Below are positions 42,955 through 52,381 of a stretch of 64,000 nucleotides of DNA, piece after piece. Within the stretch, counting starts at the first letter, position 1, and every line of letters starts with the position of its first letter. Position numbers and translations under genes: made by a program. Location of the stretch: contig CANJWH010000002.1 of assembly GCA_947478465.1 (NCBI GenBank), positions 1 through 64,000 of the forward strand. The letters run 5' to 3'. Below the pieces are notes generated by a model. It made no database searches, had not been told where the DNA came from, and saw only the letters and a list, made by a program, of their open reading frames with translations. This DNA is from Bacteroidota bacterium (GTDB taxonomy: Bacteria; Bacteroidota; Bacteroidia; SXHM01).

Positions 42955-44199
42955 TTATTTGAACAGGTCAATCACTTTGTGCAATCCTGTTACCAGCACA
43001 TCCACTTCCTCTTTTGTGTTGTAAAATGCAAATGATGCACGCACAGTTCCCGGAATTCCAAATCTATCCATGAGCGGTTGTGTGCAGTGATGCCCTGTTC
43101 TAACGGCAATTCCCATCTTATCTAAAATCACACCCGCATCATACGGATGAATGTTATCTAACAGAAAAGAAATTACAGAAGCGCGTTCATTTGCATTGCC
43201 GATAAATTTTATTCCCGGCACTGTCTTAAGTTGCTCTAGTGCATATTGTGTAAGCTCATGTTCATACGCTGCAATAGTTTCAATTCCGATAGAATTGATG
43301 TAATCTATAGCTGCACCAAATGCAATTCCCCCTGCGATGTTAGGAGTTCCGGCTTCAAATTTATGAGGCAACTCGTTGTACGTTGTCTTTTCAAACGTCA
43401 CGGTTTTTATCATATCACCTCCACCCTGATAAGGTGGAATAGAGTTTAGTAATTCTTCTTTTCCGTATAACACTCCAACTCCTGTTGGTCCGTATATTTT
43501 GTGTGCAGAGAAAACATAAAAATCACAGTCTAATTCTTTTACATCCACTGTTGTGTGATGAATTGCCTGTGCACCATCAATCAAAACGGGAATGCCTTTT
43601 TCATGCGCAGCTGCAATAATTTCTTTTACGGGATTTAAAGTGCCCAGTGAATTTGAAATGTGTGTAACTGCAACTATTTTGGTTTTTTTAGAAAGCAATT
43701 TATGGAATTCATCCATCATCAGTTCACCGTCATCATTGATGGGAATAACTTTCAGTTTTGCTTTCTTTTCTTCACAAATCATTTGCCACGGAACAATGTT
43801 GGAATGATGCTCCATCGCAGAAATCAGCACTTCATCACCTTCACCAATATTGGTTTTTCCAAAGGAAGAAGCAACCAGATTAATGCTATCGGTTGTTCCT
43901 TTTGTAAAAATAATTTCGTGTGATTTTTCTGCGTTAATAAATGCACGAACTTTTTCCCTCACTACTTCATAAGCCGAAGTTGCTTCCTGACTTAATGTAT
44001 GAACACCACGATGGATGTTTGCGTTTTCAAACGAGTAGTATTTATTGGTTGCATCAATAACGCTTTGCGGCTTTTGCGAAGAAGCAGCGTTATCAAAATA
44101 TACCAATGGTTTTCCGTTTACTTTACGTGTAAGAATTGGAAAGTCTTTTCTGATTTTCTGAATATCTAAAACGGTTTTATGTTGTGTGACAGTAGTCAT
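42955..44199 (-). CDS. sufS: Cysteine desulphurase SufS
   Basis: 414 residues, PLP-dependent group II desulphurase. Landmarks: LVYFDNAASSQKP, HRGVHTLS, the PLP Lys in FSAHKIYGPTGVG (K234) and the persulphide-bearing Cys in VRTGHHCTQPL (C372). Liberates sulphur from cysteine for Fe-S clusters. Its ATG overlaps the sufD stop by one base (TAATG). Confidence 0.97.
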   Translation of the reverse strand: MTTVTQHKTVLDIQKIRKDFPILTRKVNGKPLVYFDNAASSQKPQSVIDATNKYYSFENANIHRGVHTLSQEATSAYEVVREKVRAFINAEKSHEIIFTKGTTDSINLVASSFGKTNIGEGDEVLISAMEHHSNIVPWQMICEEKKAKLKVIPINDDGELMMDEFHKLLSKKTKIVAVTHISNSLGTLNPVKEIIAAAHEKGIPVLIDGAQAIHHTTVDVKELDCDFYVFSAHKIYGPTGVGVLYGKEELLNSIPPYQGGGDMIKTVTFEKTTYNELPHKFEAGTPNIAGGIAFGAAIDYINSIGIETIAAYEHELTQYALEQLKTVPGIKFIGNANERASVISFLLDNIHPYDAGVILDKMGIAVRTGHHCTQPLMDRFGIPGTVRASFAFYNTKEEVDVLVTGLHKVIDLFK

Positions 44200-45515
44200 T
44201 ATTCTCCTAATTTTTTATGAATTAATGTTTCGAGGTATTCTCTCAAAGCATTGATTCTTATGGTTTGCATTACATCATTAACAAACGCATGCAATAAAAG
44301 TTTTCGCGCACTTGCTATTCCCAACCCGCGTGCTCGCAGGTAAAACAAAGCATCGTCATCAATCTTACCTGTTGAAGAACCATGCGAACATTTTACATCA
44401 TCAGCATAAATTTCCAGTTGAGGTTTTGTATTGATGGTGGCATCATCACTGAGCAAAATATTTTTTGAACTTTGGTAGGCATTTGTCTTTTGTGCATCAC
44501 GCTGCACAAAAATTTTTCCGTTGAAAATGCCTGTTGACTTTTCATCAAGAATCCCTTTGTAAGTTTGATTGCTTTCGCAATGTGGTTTGCGGTGGTCAAC
44601 CAAGGTGTGATTATCAACATGCTGTGTATCTGAAGTGATAAACAATCCATTCAAATGCGTTTCACAATTTTCTCCGTTTAATGCAATGTTCAGATTATTC
44701 CTAATCCAGCCACCACTCAGCGTTACAGTATTGGTATCGAAATGAGAATTTTTTTGTTGCGATGCACAAACTGTATTAATCTGTTGTCCGTTCTCGCAAT
44801 CATTTTGTAAACGGTAATACTGAACTTTTGCGTTCTCGTCAACTGCAATTTCTGTTACCGAATCTGAAATGGCTTTAACAGGAAGGTCATGTGTTTCAAA
44901 TGTTTCAACCAATTGCACCTGTGCATTTTTTCCAACAACAAAAAGATTTCTTGGGAAAAATAATGTGCTCTCTTTCGCAGCAATTAAATTGATAATATGA
45001 ATAGGTTTTTCAACTAAGATATTGTCGGGAACACTAATGAAAATGCCATCCGCAGCATAAGCAGTATTCAATGCAATGAATGCATCAGAATTAATATCAG
45101 CACACTTTGAAAAACACTTTTCAATTAATTCAGGATGTTTTTCAAATGCATTTTGCAGTGATGAAACAACAATTGATTTGTCCAGATTTTTTAATGATGA
45201 TAATTCTTCAGAAAAAACCCCATTTGCCAAAACAACTGTGTGAGCATCAAGATTTGGTATTAAATATTTTTGAATGGAGATATTTGAAAATGGAGCTTCG
45301 GCTACGCTCAGCGTAACAGTATCGGCAAATAATTTCTGGACGTTTGAATATTTGTATTCCTCGTTTTTCCTTGCAGGAATGCCGAGTTCAGCAAATGATT
45401 CAATAGCTTTTTGACGGATGTTCTGAACAAATGAATTACCCGGAAGCGTTTTTTTTACTTCTTCAAAATCCGAAACTAATTTTCCGGTTGATGATATTTT
45501 TTCAGCAGCAATCAT
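44199..45515 (-). CDS. sufD: Fe-S scaffold subunit SufD
   Basis: 438 residues. Beta-helix core typical of SufB/SufD: VETFETHDLPVKAISDSVTE, the HVDNHTLVDHRKPHCESNQT to YKGILDEKSTGIFNGKIFV stretch, and DDVKCSHGSSTGKIDDDALFYLRARG. Forms SufBC2D. Residues about 67-74 (VTLSVAEA) are encoded by a segment resembling the dispersed repeat found after prs; the frame is unbroken. Start overlaps the sufC stop (ATGA). Confidence 0.96.
   Translation of the reverse strand: MIAAEKISSTGKLVSDFEEVKKTLPGNSFVQNIRQKAIESFAELGIPARKNEEYKYSNVQKLFADTVTLSVAEAPFSNISIQKYLIPNLDAHTVVLANGVFSEELSSLKNLDKSIVVSSLQNAFEKHPELIEKCFSKCADINSDAFIALNTAYAADGIFISVPDNILVEKPIHIINLIAAKESTLFFPRNLFVVGKNAQVQLVETFETHDLPVKAISDSVTEIAVDENAKVQYYRLQNDCENGQQINTVCASQQKNSHFDTNTVTLSGGWIRNNLNIALNGENCETHLNGLFITSDTQHVDNHTLVDHRKPHCESNQTYKGILDEKSTGIFNGKIFVQRDAQKTNAYQSSKNILLSDDATINTKPQLEIYADDVKCSHGSSTGKIDDDALFYLRARGLGIASARKLLLHAFVNDVMQTIRINALREYLETLIHKKLGE
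45295..45318. repeat. Repeat-like segment inside sufD
   Basis: Reads GCTTCGGCTACGCTCAGCGT then AACA on the plus strand; 20 of 24 positions equal the intergenic unit at 19783-19806. On the coding strand it yields VTLSVAEA near residue 67 of SufD. Confidence 0.5.
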
Positions 45516-46267
45516 GCTTCAACAACTTCTTTTTTTATCCAGTCGTAGCCTTTTTCTTCCAATTCCAAAGCAAGTTCTTTTGTTCCCGATTTCACAATTA
45601 CTCCGTCATATAATACATGAACAAAATCAGGAACTATATAATCCAAAAGCCTTTGGTAGTGAGTTATAACAATGAACGAACGGTCTGCTGAGCGCAGTTT
45701 GTTTACGCCATTTGCTACAATACGTAGTGCATCAATATCAAGCCCGCTGTCAGTTTCATCAAGGATAGCAAGTGTTGGCTCAAGCACAGCCATCTGGAAA
45801 ATTTCATTGCGTTTTTTCTCGCCACCTGAAAAACCTTCGTTTACTGAACGACCTGCTAATGACCCTTGCAATTCAACCAAAGCCTGTTTTTCTTTTATAA
45901 GTTTTAAAAAATCTTTTGCTTCCATCGGACCAAGTCCTTTGTAAGCACGGATTTCATTGATAGCAGTTTTCAGAAAATTAATATTGCTCACTCCCGGAAT
46001 CTCAATCGGGTATTGAAAAGCAAGAAACAAACCTTCTCTTGCTCTATCTTCAGGTGACATATCCAGAAGATCTTTTCCGTTGAAAGAAACCTCCCCACTT
46101 GAGACAAGATAATCTTCTCTGCCCGCCAAAATATTTGATAACGTGCTTTTTCCTGAACCATTGGGACCCATGATGGCATGGACTTCTCCGGCTTTTACTT
46201 CCAGGTTAAACCCTTTGATAATTTCTTTTCCTTCTATTCCTGCACGCAGGTTTTTAATTGATAACAT
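45512..46267 (-). CDS. sufC: Fe-S assembly ATPase SufC
   Basis: 251 residues, ABC-type ATPase. Walker A GPNGSGKST (34-42), ABC signature FSGGEKKRNEIFQ, Walker B PTLAILDETDSGLDIDALR, and the switch His in VITHYQRLLDYI. Powers rearrangement of the SufB-SufD scaffold. Four-base overlap with sufD and 16 bases after sufB. Confidence 0.97.
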   Translation of the reverse strand: MLSIKNLRAGIEGKEIIKGFNLEVKAGEVHAIMGPNGSGKSTLSNILAGREDYLVSSGEVSFNGKDLLDMSPEDRAREGLFLAFQYPIEIPGVSNINFLKTAINEIRAYKGLGPMEAKDFLKLIKEKQALVELQGSLAGRSVNEGFSGGEKKRNEIFQMAVLEPTLAILDETDSGLDIDALRIVANGVNKLRSADRSFIVITHYQRLLDYIVPDFVHVLYDGVIVKSGTKELALELEEKGYDWIKKEVVEA

Positions 46268-46283
46268 TTTGTTCTTTTTGATT

Positions 46284-47744
46284 TTATCCTACACTTCCTT
46301 CTAAACTTACCGCCAATAATTTCTGTGCCTCTACAGCAAACTCCATTGGCAATTGATTAAAGACTTCTTTGCAATAACCGTTCACAATAAGTCTGATTGC
46401 TTTTTCAGTATCAATTCCTCTTTGCTTGCAATAAAAAATCTGGTCTTCGCCAATTTTTGAAGTGGTTGCTTCATGTTCTACCACAGCAGATTTATCTTTT
46501 ATCTCAATGTATGGAAAAGTGTGTGCACCGCAAAGAGGACCCATCAGCAAAGAATCGCATTGCGAAAAGTTACGGGCATTTTTTGCGCCTTTATTTATAC
46601 GCACTAATCCGCGATAGCTGTTGTTGCTATGTCCGGCAGAAATACCTTTTGAGATAATCGTACTGCGTGTGTTTTTCCCGATGTGCGTCATTTTGGTTCC
46701 GGTATCGGCTTGCTGATAGTTATTGGTAACAGCAACGGAATAAAATTCTCCTACTGAGTTATCGCCTTTCAAAATTACACTTGGATATTTCCAGGTAATT
46801 GAAGAGCCTGTCTCCACTTGCGTCCAAGAAATTTTTGAATTTTCTTCTAAGCAAATTCCTCGCTTGGTAACGAAATTGTAAATCCCGCCTTTCCCGTTTT
46901 TATCACCGGGATACCAGTTCTGAACAGTTGAATATTTTACTTCCGCATTTTTGTGCGAAACGATTTCTACCACAGCTGCGTGCAACTGATTTTCATCACG
47001 CATAGGTGCTGTGCAGCCTTCAAGGTAACTGACATACGAATGCTCATCAGCAACAATCAGTGTTCTCTCAAATTGTCCTGTTCCTGAAGTATTGATTCGG
47101 AAATAGGTGCTTAATTCCATGGGGCAACGAACCCCTTTTGGAATGTAACAAAATGAACCATCACTGAAAACAGCAGCGTTAAGAGCCGCATAAAAATTAT
47201 CGGTGTAAGGCACTACCGAGCCCATGTATTTTTTAATCAATTCGGGATGTTCCTGCACTGCTTCGCTGAATGAGCAGAAAACAATTCCCTTCTCTGCTAA
47301 CACTTCTTTAAAAGTAGTTTTCACAGAAACGCTATCAATCACTGCATCAATTGCTATATTAGATTGCACTCCCGTTAAGCGTTTTTGTTCCTCCAACGAA
47401 ATTCCCAGCTTTTCAAATGTAGCCAACAACTCAGGGTCAACCTCACTTAAATCTTTCAATTCGGGTTTTTGTTTTGGAGCAGCGTAATAGATAATATTTT
47501 GAAAATTAATTTCAGGATATTGAAGATGTGCCCAATAACGTGGCTCTTCCATTGTTTTCCAATGACGATAAGCCTTAAGACGATATTCCAACATCCATTC
47601 CGGCTCATTTTTCTTCGCAGAAATAAATCGTACAATATCTTCGCTCAGCCCTGGGGGGGCTGTTTCGGTTTCAATATCTGAACTGAAACCGTATTTGTAT
47701 TCGGAAGAGATGTGCTCTTCTAATATGTCGTTTTGCTCTGCCAT
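46284..47744 (-). CDS. sufB: Fe-S scaffold subunit SufB
   Basis: 486 residues. Typical start [39 protein letters not shown], and beta-helix motifs: [52 protein letters not shown] and [20 protein letters not shown]. The main cluster scaffold and SufC partner. Starts 6 bases after sufA. Confidence 0.97.
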   Translation of the reverse strand: MAEQNDILEEHISSEYKYGFSSDIETETAPPGLSEDIVRFISAKKNEPEWMLEYRLKAYRHWKTMEEPRYWAHLQYPEINFQNIIYYAAPKQKPELKDLSEVDPELLATFEKLGISLEEQKRLTGVQSNIAIDAVIDSVSVKTTFKEVLAEKGIVFCSFSEAVQEHPELIKKYMGSVVPYTDNFYAALNAAVFSDGSFCYIPKGVRCPMELSTYFRINTSGTGQFERTLIVADEHSYVSYLEGCTAPMRDENQLHAAVVEIVSHKNAEVKYSTVQNWYPGDKNGKGGIYNFVTKRGICLEENSKISWTQVETGSSITWKYPSVILKGDNSVGEFYSVAVTNNYQQADTGTKMTHIGKNTRSTIISKGISAGHSNNSYRGLVRINKGAKNARNFSQCDSLLMGPLCGAHTFPYIEIKDKSAVVEHEATTSKIGEDQIFYCKQRGIDTEKAIRLIVNGYCKEVFNQLPMEFAVEAQKLLAVSLEGSVG

Positions 47745-47750
47745 TTTGTT

Positions 47751-48077
47751 TTAGACAGCAAAGCTTTCGCCACAGCCGCAAGTTCTGGAAGCGTTCGGAT
47801 TATTGAAAACAAAGCCTTTTCCATTCAGCCCACCTGAGTAATCCAGTTCGGTGCCAACGAGGTAGAGAAAACTTTTTTTATCAACTACTATTTTAATGCC
47901 TTTGTCTTCAAAAACCTGATCGCCATCTTTCATCTGGTTATCAAATTCCAATTTGTAAGAAAGTCCTGAGCAGCCACCACCTTCAACGCCAACCCGGATG
48001 AAAGAACCTTCAGGCTTATTATCTTCGCGCATCAAATTGATGGCTTTTTGCTTTGCATTTTCTGAAACGGTAATCAT
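47751..48077 (-). CDS. sufA: A-type Fe-S carrier (SufA/IscA family)
   Basis: 108 residues. HesB/IscA fold with all three cluster-ligating Cys: GGGCSGLSYKLEF (C36) and SRTCGCGESFAV (C100, C102). Carries clusters from the SufBCD scaffold to targets. First gene of the suf operon, directly behind the promoter and operator candidate. Confidence 0.94.
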   Translation of the reverse strand: MITVSENAKQKAINLMREDNKPEGSFIRVGVEGGGCSGLSYKLEFDNQMKDGDQVFEDKGIKIVVDKKSFLYLVGTELDYSGGLNGKGFVFNNPNASRTCGCGESFAV

Positions 48078-48113
48078 TGATTTTAAATATTTTATCTATA
48101 AAACAACGCTTAC

Positions 48114-48128
48114 TTAGAATTGTTCTAA
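48114..48128. promoter_or_regulatory. Palindromic operator candidate in suf leader
   Basis: TTAGAA, three bases, TTCTAA: perfect 6-bp arms. It lies about 17 bases downstream of the -7 box, i.e. in the early transcribed leader, where a bound repressor would block elongation. Iron-responsive regulation is a guess from the operon's function. Confidence 0.55.
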
Positions 48129-48144
48129 ATAAGAATTTTCCGCA

Positions 48145-48176
48145 CAAATATAGCGTATTAAAGGCATCCGGACAAA
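48145..48176 (-). promoter_or_regulatory. suf operon promoter (TTTG-20-TATATTTG)
   Basis: Minus strand: TTTG at 48173-48176, 20-base spacer, TATATTTG at 48145-48152. The clearest promoter in the window, about 67 bases upstream of sufA. Confidence 0.82.
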
Positions 48177-48200
48177 TAATTATTTAGGAAAACTTAGGTT

Positions 48201-49070
48201 TTAAAGGATGTTGAGCAGTTGTTCTTTTATTTTTTCCAGTTCATCCTTCATCTGAACAACCAGGCGCTGAATTTCTGCATGGTTGGCTTTTGAGCCAATG
48301 GTATTGATTTCACGACCGATTTCCTGAGAGATAAACCCGAGTTTTCGTCCGGCAGAATCTTCTTTCATCGTGGAAATAAAATAGTCGCAATGTGTTTTCA
48401 GGCGTAACTTTTCTTCGGTGATGTCAATCTTTTCTAAGAAATAAATCATTTCCTGTTCAAATCGGTTTTTATCGATTTTGTCAGGCGGAATAACCTCTGC
48501 AAGGTTATTTGAAATCCGTGCTTTTATAGTTTGCATCCGTTCGCCTTCGCAGGCAGCAATTTTTTCAAGCAGACCCATAATTTTCCCAATGCGCATAGTG
48601 AAATCTATTCCCAGTTCTTTCCCCTCTGAAAGCCTGAAATTATTAGCTGCTACAAGAGCTTCAACAAATGCTTCTTTCACAACTCCCCATTCATTCTCAT
48701 CAGGTTCTTCGCGTTCAGCTGAGATTACATCCGGTAACTTCAGCAGCGTTGCGAGAATATCTTTTTGGTCAAGATTCAATTCATTTGCCAGTGATTTTAT
48801 TTCATGATAATATGCTTTGGCAACTTCTTTATCAAGAGATACTTTTTTTACTGTGGCAGCAGCTTCGGTGAAAAGCAGAAAATCAATTTTTCCGCGTTCA
48901 AGTGTGGTAAGAATCTCTTTGCGTATGTCTGATTCTTTTTCGCGGTAAGAGGAAGGCATCCGTAAATTCAGATCAAATTGCTTGCTGTTAATGCTGCGTA
49001 TCTCAACAGTAATTTTTTTGCCTGAAAACTCTTTTGTTGCTTTGCCAAAGCCGGTCATTGATTTTATCAT
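48201..49070 (-). CDS. yicC: YicC/YloC-family endoribonuclease
   Basis: 289 residues from the ATG at 49070 (MIKSMTGFGKATKEF, the family's invariable start); a longer frame upstream was rejected. Signatures: VEIRSINSKQFDLNLRMPSS, YREKESDIRKEI, RFEQEMIYFLEKIDITEEKL, HCDYFISTMKEDSAGRKLGF, ISQEIGREINTIGSKANHAE. The family includes ribonucleases acting on small RNAs in E. coli. The -7 box ends only 5 bases before the ATG, so the mRNA is probably leaderless. Confidence 0.94.
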   Translation of the reverse strand: MIKSMTGFGKATKEFSGKKITVEIRSINSKQFDLNLRMPSSYREKESDIRKEILTTLERGKIDFLLFTEAAATVKKVSLDKEVAKAYYHEIKSLANELNLDQKDILATLLKLPDVISAEREEPDENEWGVVKEAFVEALVAANNFRLSEGKELGIDFTMRIGKIMGLLEKIAACEGERMQTIKARISNNLAEVIPPDKIDKNRFEQEMIYFLEKIDITEEKLRLKTHCDYFISTMKEDSAGRKLGFISQEIGREINTIGSKANHAEIQRLVVQMKDELEKIKEQLLNIL

Positions 49071-49075
49071 GGAGG

Positions 49076-49083
49076 CAAAAGTA
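49076..49083 (-). promoter_or_regulatory. -7 box of yicC (TACTTTTG)
   Basis: Exact consensus on the minus strand, 5 bases from the ATG. Confidence 0.55.
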
Positions 49084-49159
49084 AGAATATTGAGGGGTTG
49101 AATAATTTTCAATTATTTAGCCGCATGATACAGGTAAAATCTTCATTAAATTTCTTTTT

Positions 49160-49167
49160 TACCTTTG
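49160..49167 (+). promoter_or_regulatory. -7 box of the polysaccharide locus (TACCTTTG)
   Basis: Exact TAnnTTTG match 29 bases before the first gene of the locus; no TTG at the -33 distance. It could drive the whole plus-strand cluster. Confidence 0.55.
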
Positions 49168-49196
49168 CGCGGCTTTAAAAAAGCTCTTGATAAAGG

Positions 49197-49991
49197 ATGA
49201 GATTTATAAATAAATTTTGGCTATTGATATTAGTGGTGTTTTTCACCTCTTGTATTTCGCGCAAGCAAATCACTTATTTTCAGGATATACCCGGTTCAGA
49301 CACTACAAAAAGTTCCCCTAATTCAGGTTTAAGAACTGCTTTATATGAGCCGACAATTAAGCCTGGAGATATTTTGAATATTACTGTTATGAGTTTGAGC
49401 GCAGAGTCAAATGCACTCATTAACTATCCTTTTACCAGTCAAAATATGTCGGCACCTGAAAAAACCTTAACACAATCAACACCGGGTTTTTTGGTTGATA
49501 ATGAGGGTAATATTCAAGTTCCAATGTTAGGTAACATAAAGGTTGACGGACTTACCCCATCTCAAATCAGAAAATACCTTACAGAACAACTAGAAAAATA
49601 TTTACAGTCGCCTACTGTAAGTGTTCGTTTTTCAAATTTTAAAATCACTATTCTTGGAGACGTTGCCCGCCCAGGTGTTTATCCGGTTCCTAATGAAAGA
49701 ATTACAATAATGGAGGCTTTAGGTTTAGCTGGCGATTTAACAGTCTTTGGCTTACGTAATGGAGTAAAGCTTATTCGTGAAGAAAATGGTAAAAACAAGA
49801 TGCATAAAATTGATTTAACATCAAAAGAGATACTCAACTCGCCCTACATGTATTTGCAGCCCAATGATGTAATATATGTTGATCCATCCAGCGGGAAAGC
49901 TGCAAATGCTGATAATGCTTACAGAATTTGGCCGATTGTAATTAGTGCTGTTAGCGCCTTAACCGTTATATTGCTTTATTTTAAAAAATGA
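49197..49991 (+). CDS. Polysaccharide export outer-membrane lipoprotein (Wza-like)
   Basis: 264 residues. Lipoprotein signal MRFINKFWLLILVVFFTSC (Cys 19). Poly_export domain: YEPTIKPGDILNITVMSLS, GFLVDNEGNIQVPMLGNIKV, DGLTPSQIRKYLTEQLEKYL. One SLBB domain follows: FKITILGDVARPGVYPVPNE and RITIMEALGLAGDLTVFG. A C-terminal helix (WPIVISAVSALTVILLYF) ends the protein. Forms the secretion channel for the surface polysaccharide. Overlaps the copolymerase gene by four bases. Confidence 0.94.
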   Translation: MRFINKFWLLILVVFFTSCISRKQITYFQDIPGSDTTKSSPNSGLRTALYEPTIKPGDILNITVMSLSAESNALINYPFTSQNMSAPEKTLTQSTPGFLVDNEGNIQVPMLGNIKVDGLTPSQIRKYLTEQLEKYLQSPTVSVRFSNFKITILGDVARPGVYPVPNERITIMEALGLAGDLTVFGLRNGVKLIREENGKNKMHKIDLTSKEILNSPYMYLQPNDVIYVDPSSGKAANADNAYRIWPIVISAVSALTVILLYFKK

Positions 49992-52378
49992 TGGAAGATC
50001 AAGCAGAAAAAGGCTTTGATAACACAGGCGAGGATGATTTTGATATCCGGGAATTGTTTTTCCGTTATCTGCGATATTGGTATTTATTTGCAATAACAAT
50101 TGTTTTATGTGTAACAGGCGCTTATCTGTATAACAGATATTCTCATAGTATGTACCTTGTATCTTCTAAAATTTTGGTGCAGGATGAAAAAAAATCACCA
50201 GCAGGTGCAGAAATGCTTAAAGAGCTTGATATTTTTAAAGATGCCGGAATTGTAGAAAATGAAATAGAGATAATCCATTCAAGGCCAGTAATTTCAAAAG
50301 CCCTTGACAAATTAAAATTTGATATTACTTATTTTGAAATAGGGGATGTTAAAACATCAGAAATTTATGGAAATAAAATTCCCTTTAGAGTATTTTATGA
50401 TTCATTGTCACAAAGAAACAATGCGATATTGTTTAAGTTGTTTTTTAAACAAAATGGTCAGATTGAATTAAACTTCAATGAACAGAAGTTGACAATTAAG
50501 TATAATGAGTTAGTTCAAACCCCATTTGGATCATTTACTATAGTACCTAACTTAGGGTTTAATCAAAAATTATTTCTAAGCGATGATTATACCGATCGGA
50601 ACTATATGTTTTTACCGAAAAGTAAAGATGCATTAGTTGAACAATTCTATGGAGCATTTAAGGTCTCCGCAATAAATAAACTTGCCACAGTTATTGAGCT
50701 ATCTATTGTTACAGAGGTTCCTGAAAAGGGGAAAGATTTTTTAGATCAGGTCACCAATGTTTATATACAGAACGGTATTGACCAAAAAAATGAAATGGCT
50801 GCCAATACATTAGATTTTATAAAAGAAAGGTTAAAATTTGTTTCAGTTGATTTAGAGAATATAGAATCAGAAGTAGAAGAGTATAAAATAACTAAGGGTA
50901 TAGCAGACATTTCTGAAGAGGCAAAATATCTTTTAGAAGCGGCAAAGGAATATGATTTTGAGTTGGCAAAAATCAATATGGAATTGGCTTATGTTGATGA
51001 AATAGATAAAAATTTATCTCATCAGGAGTTTAAAGCCCCTGTAATTGGAGGATTGGTTGATCCTGCATTAGAAAAATTAGTTGGCGAGTTATACAATTTA
51101 GAAGCCTTAAATATCAACTATAAAAACACTGTAAAGATTGACAATCCTCTAAAGGTTATTATAGAGCAGCAATTAGTATCCACTAAAAATAATATCCGTG
51201 AAAATGTTACTGCAATAAAGCAATCGCTTGATACCCGACAAAAATTAATAAAAAATAAACTTTCCGGTTTTGAAAATGAGATAAAGAAAGTTCCAACTTT
51301 TGAGAGAGATTTGGTTGGAATTGAAAGACAAAAAAAAATAAAAGAAAATCTTTTTTTGTACCTGTTGCAGAAGCAGGAAGAATCGGCAATAGCATTGGCA
51401 TCAACTGTTTCAGACAATAAAATAATTGAACCTGCTATTTTTTCTGATGAACCGATAAAGCCTGTTAAATTCCGTGCCTACCTCATTGCTTTTGTAATCG
51501 GAATCTTAATTCCGGCCTTATTTCTTTTTTTTAAAGAATTATTTAACGACAAAATTATTTCAAAAACAGTTATTGAAAAAAGTGCCAAAGCCCCTATTCT
51601 TGGTTTGGTTGGTCAAAGTGATGATGAATCGGTTATTGCTGTTCATACTAAAGCAAGAACTGCAATATCAGAAGAGTTCCGTTCTATAAGAACAAATCTT
51701 CAGTTTATGGGAATTGGAGTTAAAGATAAAACGATGTTAATAACCTCCTCTGTCAGTGGAGAAGGAAAAACCTTTATTTCAATAAATCTAGCTTTAACAT
51801 TTGCGATCTCGGGTAAAAAAACAGTTGTTCTGGAGATGGATCTGAGAAAGCCTAAACTTACTAAAAACATAGAAAATTTCAATCCGATTGGTATCAGTAA
51901 TTATCTCATTGGAATGGCAACTGCTGAAGAAATTATAACTCCTTCAACAATCAATGAGCATTTGTCCTTTATTTCATCAGGACCAATTCCACCCAATCCG
52001 GCAGAATTACTTATGACCGAAAAACTTAAAGAACTTATATTACATCTCAGAGAGAAGTTTGATATTGTAATTATTGACTCACCACCGATAGGGCTTGTTA
52101 CAGACAGTTTAATTATAGCTGAGCATGTTGACACAAGCATTTACATTATTCGTCAGAATAAGACGCCAAAGATTTATTTAAGCATGATAGCCGATATTTA
52201 TCAGAAAAAGAAGATGAAAAATCTGTCCATTATTTTTAATGGTATAAATAAACGATTGGGAGGCTATGGTTACGGCTATGGTTACGGCTATGGCTATGGT
52301 TACGGTTATTACTCAGAGGATAAAAAGAAAGAGAATTCTTTTTATAAGAAAACTTTAAAATTGTTTTCCAGAACATAA
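49988..52378 (+). CDS. Wzc-like polysaccharide copolymerase / tyrosine autokinase
   Basis: 796 residues. Wzz-type N-terminus with a first membrane helix (about 30-50), a long periplasmic coiled coil (about 255-470) and a second helix (RAYLIAFVIGILIPALFLFF). The cytoplasmic BY-kinase has Walker A SGEGKTFISINLA (GEGKT 591-595), Walker A' VVLEMDLRKPKL and Walker B FDIVIIDSPPIG. The C-terminal tyrosine cluster is eight Gly-Tyr pairs plus one Tyr (759-775), then SEDKKK. Autophosphorylation of the cluster should control chain length and export. The ATG at 49988 is followed directly by a second ATG (49991); either could start. Confidence 0.95.
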   Translation: MMEDQAEKGFDNTGEDDFDIRELFFRYLRYWYLFAITIVLCVTGAYLYNRYSHSMYLVSSKILVQDEKKSPAGAEMLKELDIFKDAGIVENEIEIIHSRPVISKALDKLKFDITYFEIGDVKTSEIYGNKIPFRVFYDSLSQRNNAILFKLFFKQNGQIELNFNEQKLTIKYNELVQTPFGSFTIVPNLGFNQKLFLSDDYTDRNYMFLPKSKDALVEQFYGAFKVSAINKLATVIELSIVTEVPEKGKDFLDQVTNVYIQNGIDQKNEMAANTLDFIKERLKFVSVDLENIESEVEEYKITKGIADISEEAKYLLEAAKEYDFELAKINMELAYVDEIDKNLSHQEFKAPVIGGLVDPALEKLVGELYNLEALNINYKNTVKIDNPLKVIIEQQLVSTKNNIRENVTAIKQSLDTRQKLIKNKLSGFENEIKKVPTFERDLVGIERQKKIKENLFLYLLQKQEESAIALASTVSDNKIIEPAIFSDEPIKPVKFRAYLIAFVIGILIPALFLFFKELFNDKIISKTVIEKSAKAPILGLVGQSDDESVIAVHTKARTAISEEFRSIRTNLQFMGIGVKDKTMLITSSVSGEGKTFISINLALTFAISGKKTVVLEMDLRKPKLTKNIENFNPIGISNYLIGMATAEEIITPSTINEHLSFISSGPIPPNPAELLMTEKLKELILHLREKFDIVIIDSPPIGLVTDSLIIAEHVDTSIYIIRQNKTPKIYLSMIADIYQKKKMKNLSIIFNGINKRLGGYGYGYGYGYGYGYGYYSEDKKKENSFYKKTLKLFSRT
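52262..52312 (+). repeat. Gly-Tyr codon repeat at the Wzc-like C-terminus
   Basis: Alternating GGC/GGT and TAT/TAC codons for eight Gly-Tyr pairs plus a Tyr. Base-level period is 6 with partial 12-base periodicity (GGCTATGGTTAC), so slippage could change tyrosine number. Confidence 0.9.
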
Positions 52379-52381
52379 AAA

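Noticed and set aside
47645-47670. G-rich palindrome-like stretch near the sufB start
   Set aside because: It encodes [10 protein letters not shown], which matches the normal SufB N-terminal region; no second copy seen.
52262-52312. CRISPR-like short repeat array
   Set aside because: Tandem coding repeat for Gly-Tyr without spacers; no CRISPR array or cas gene was found in the window.
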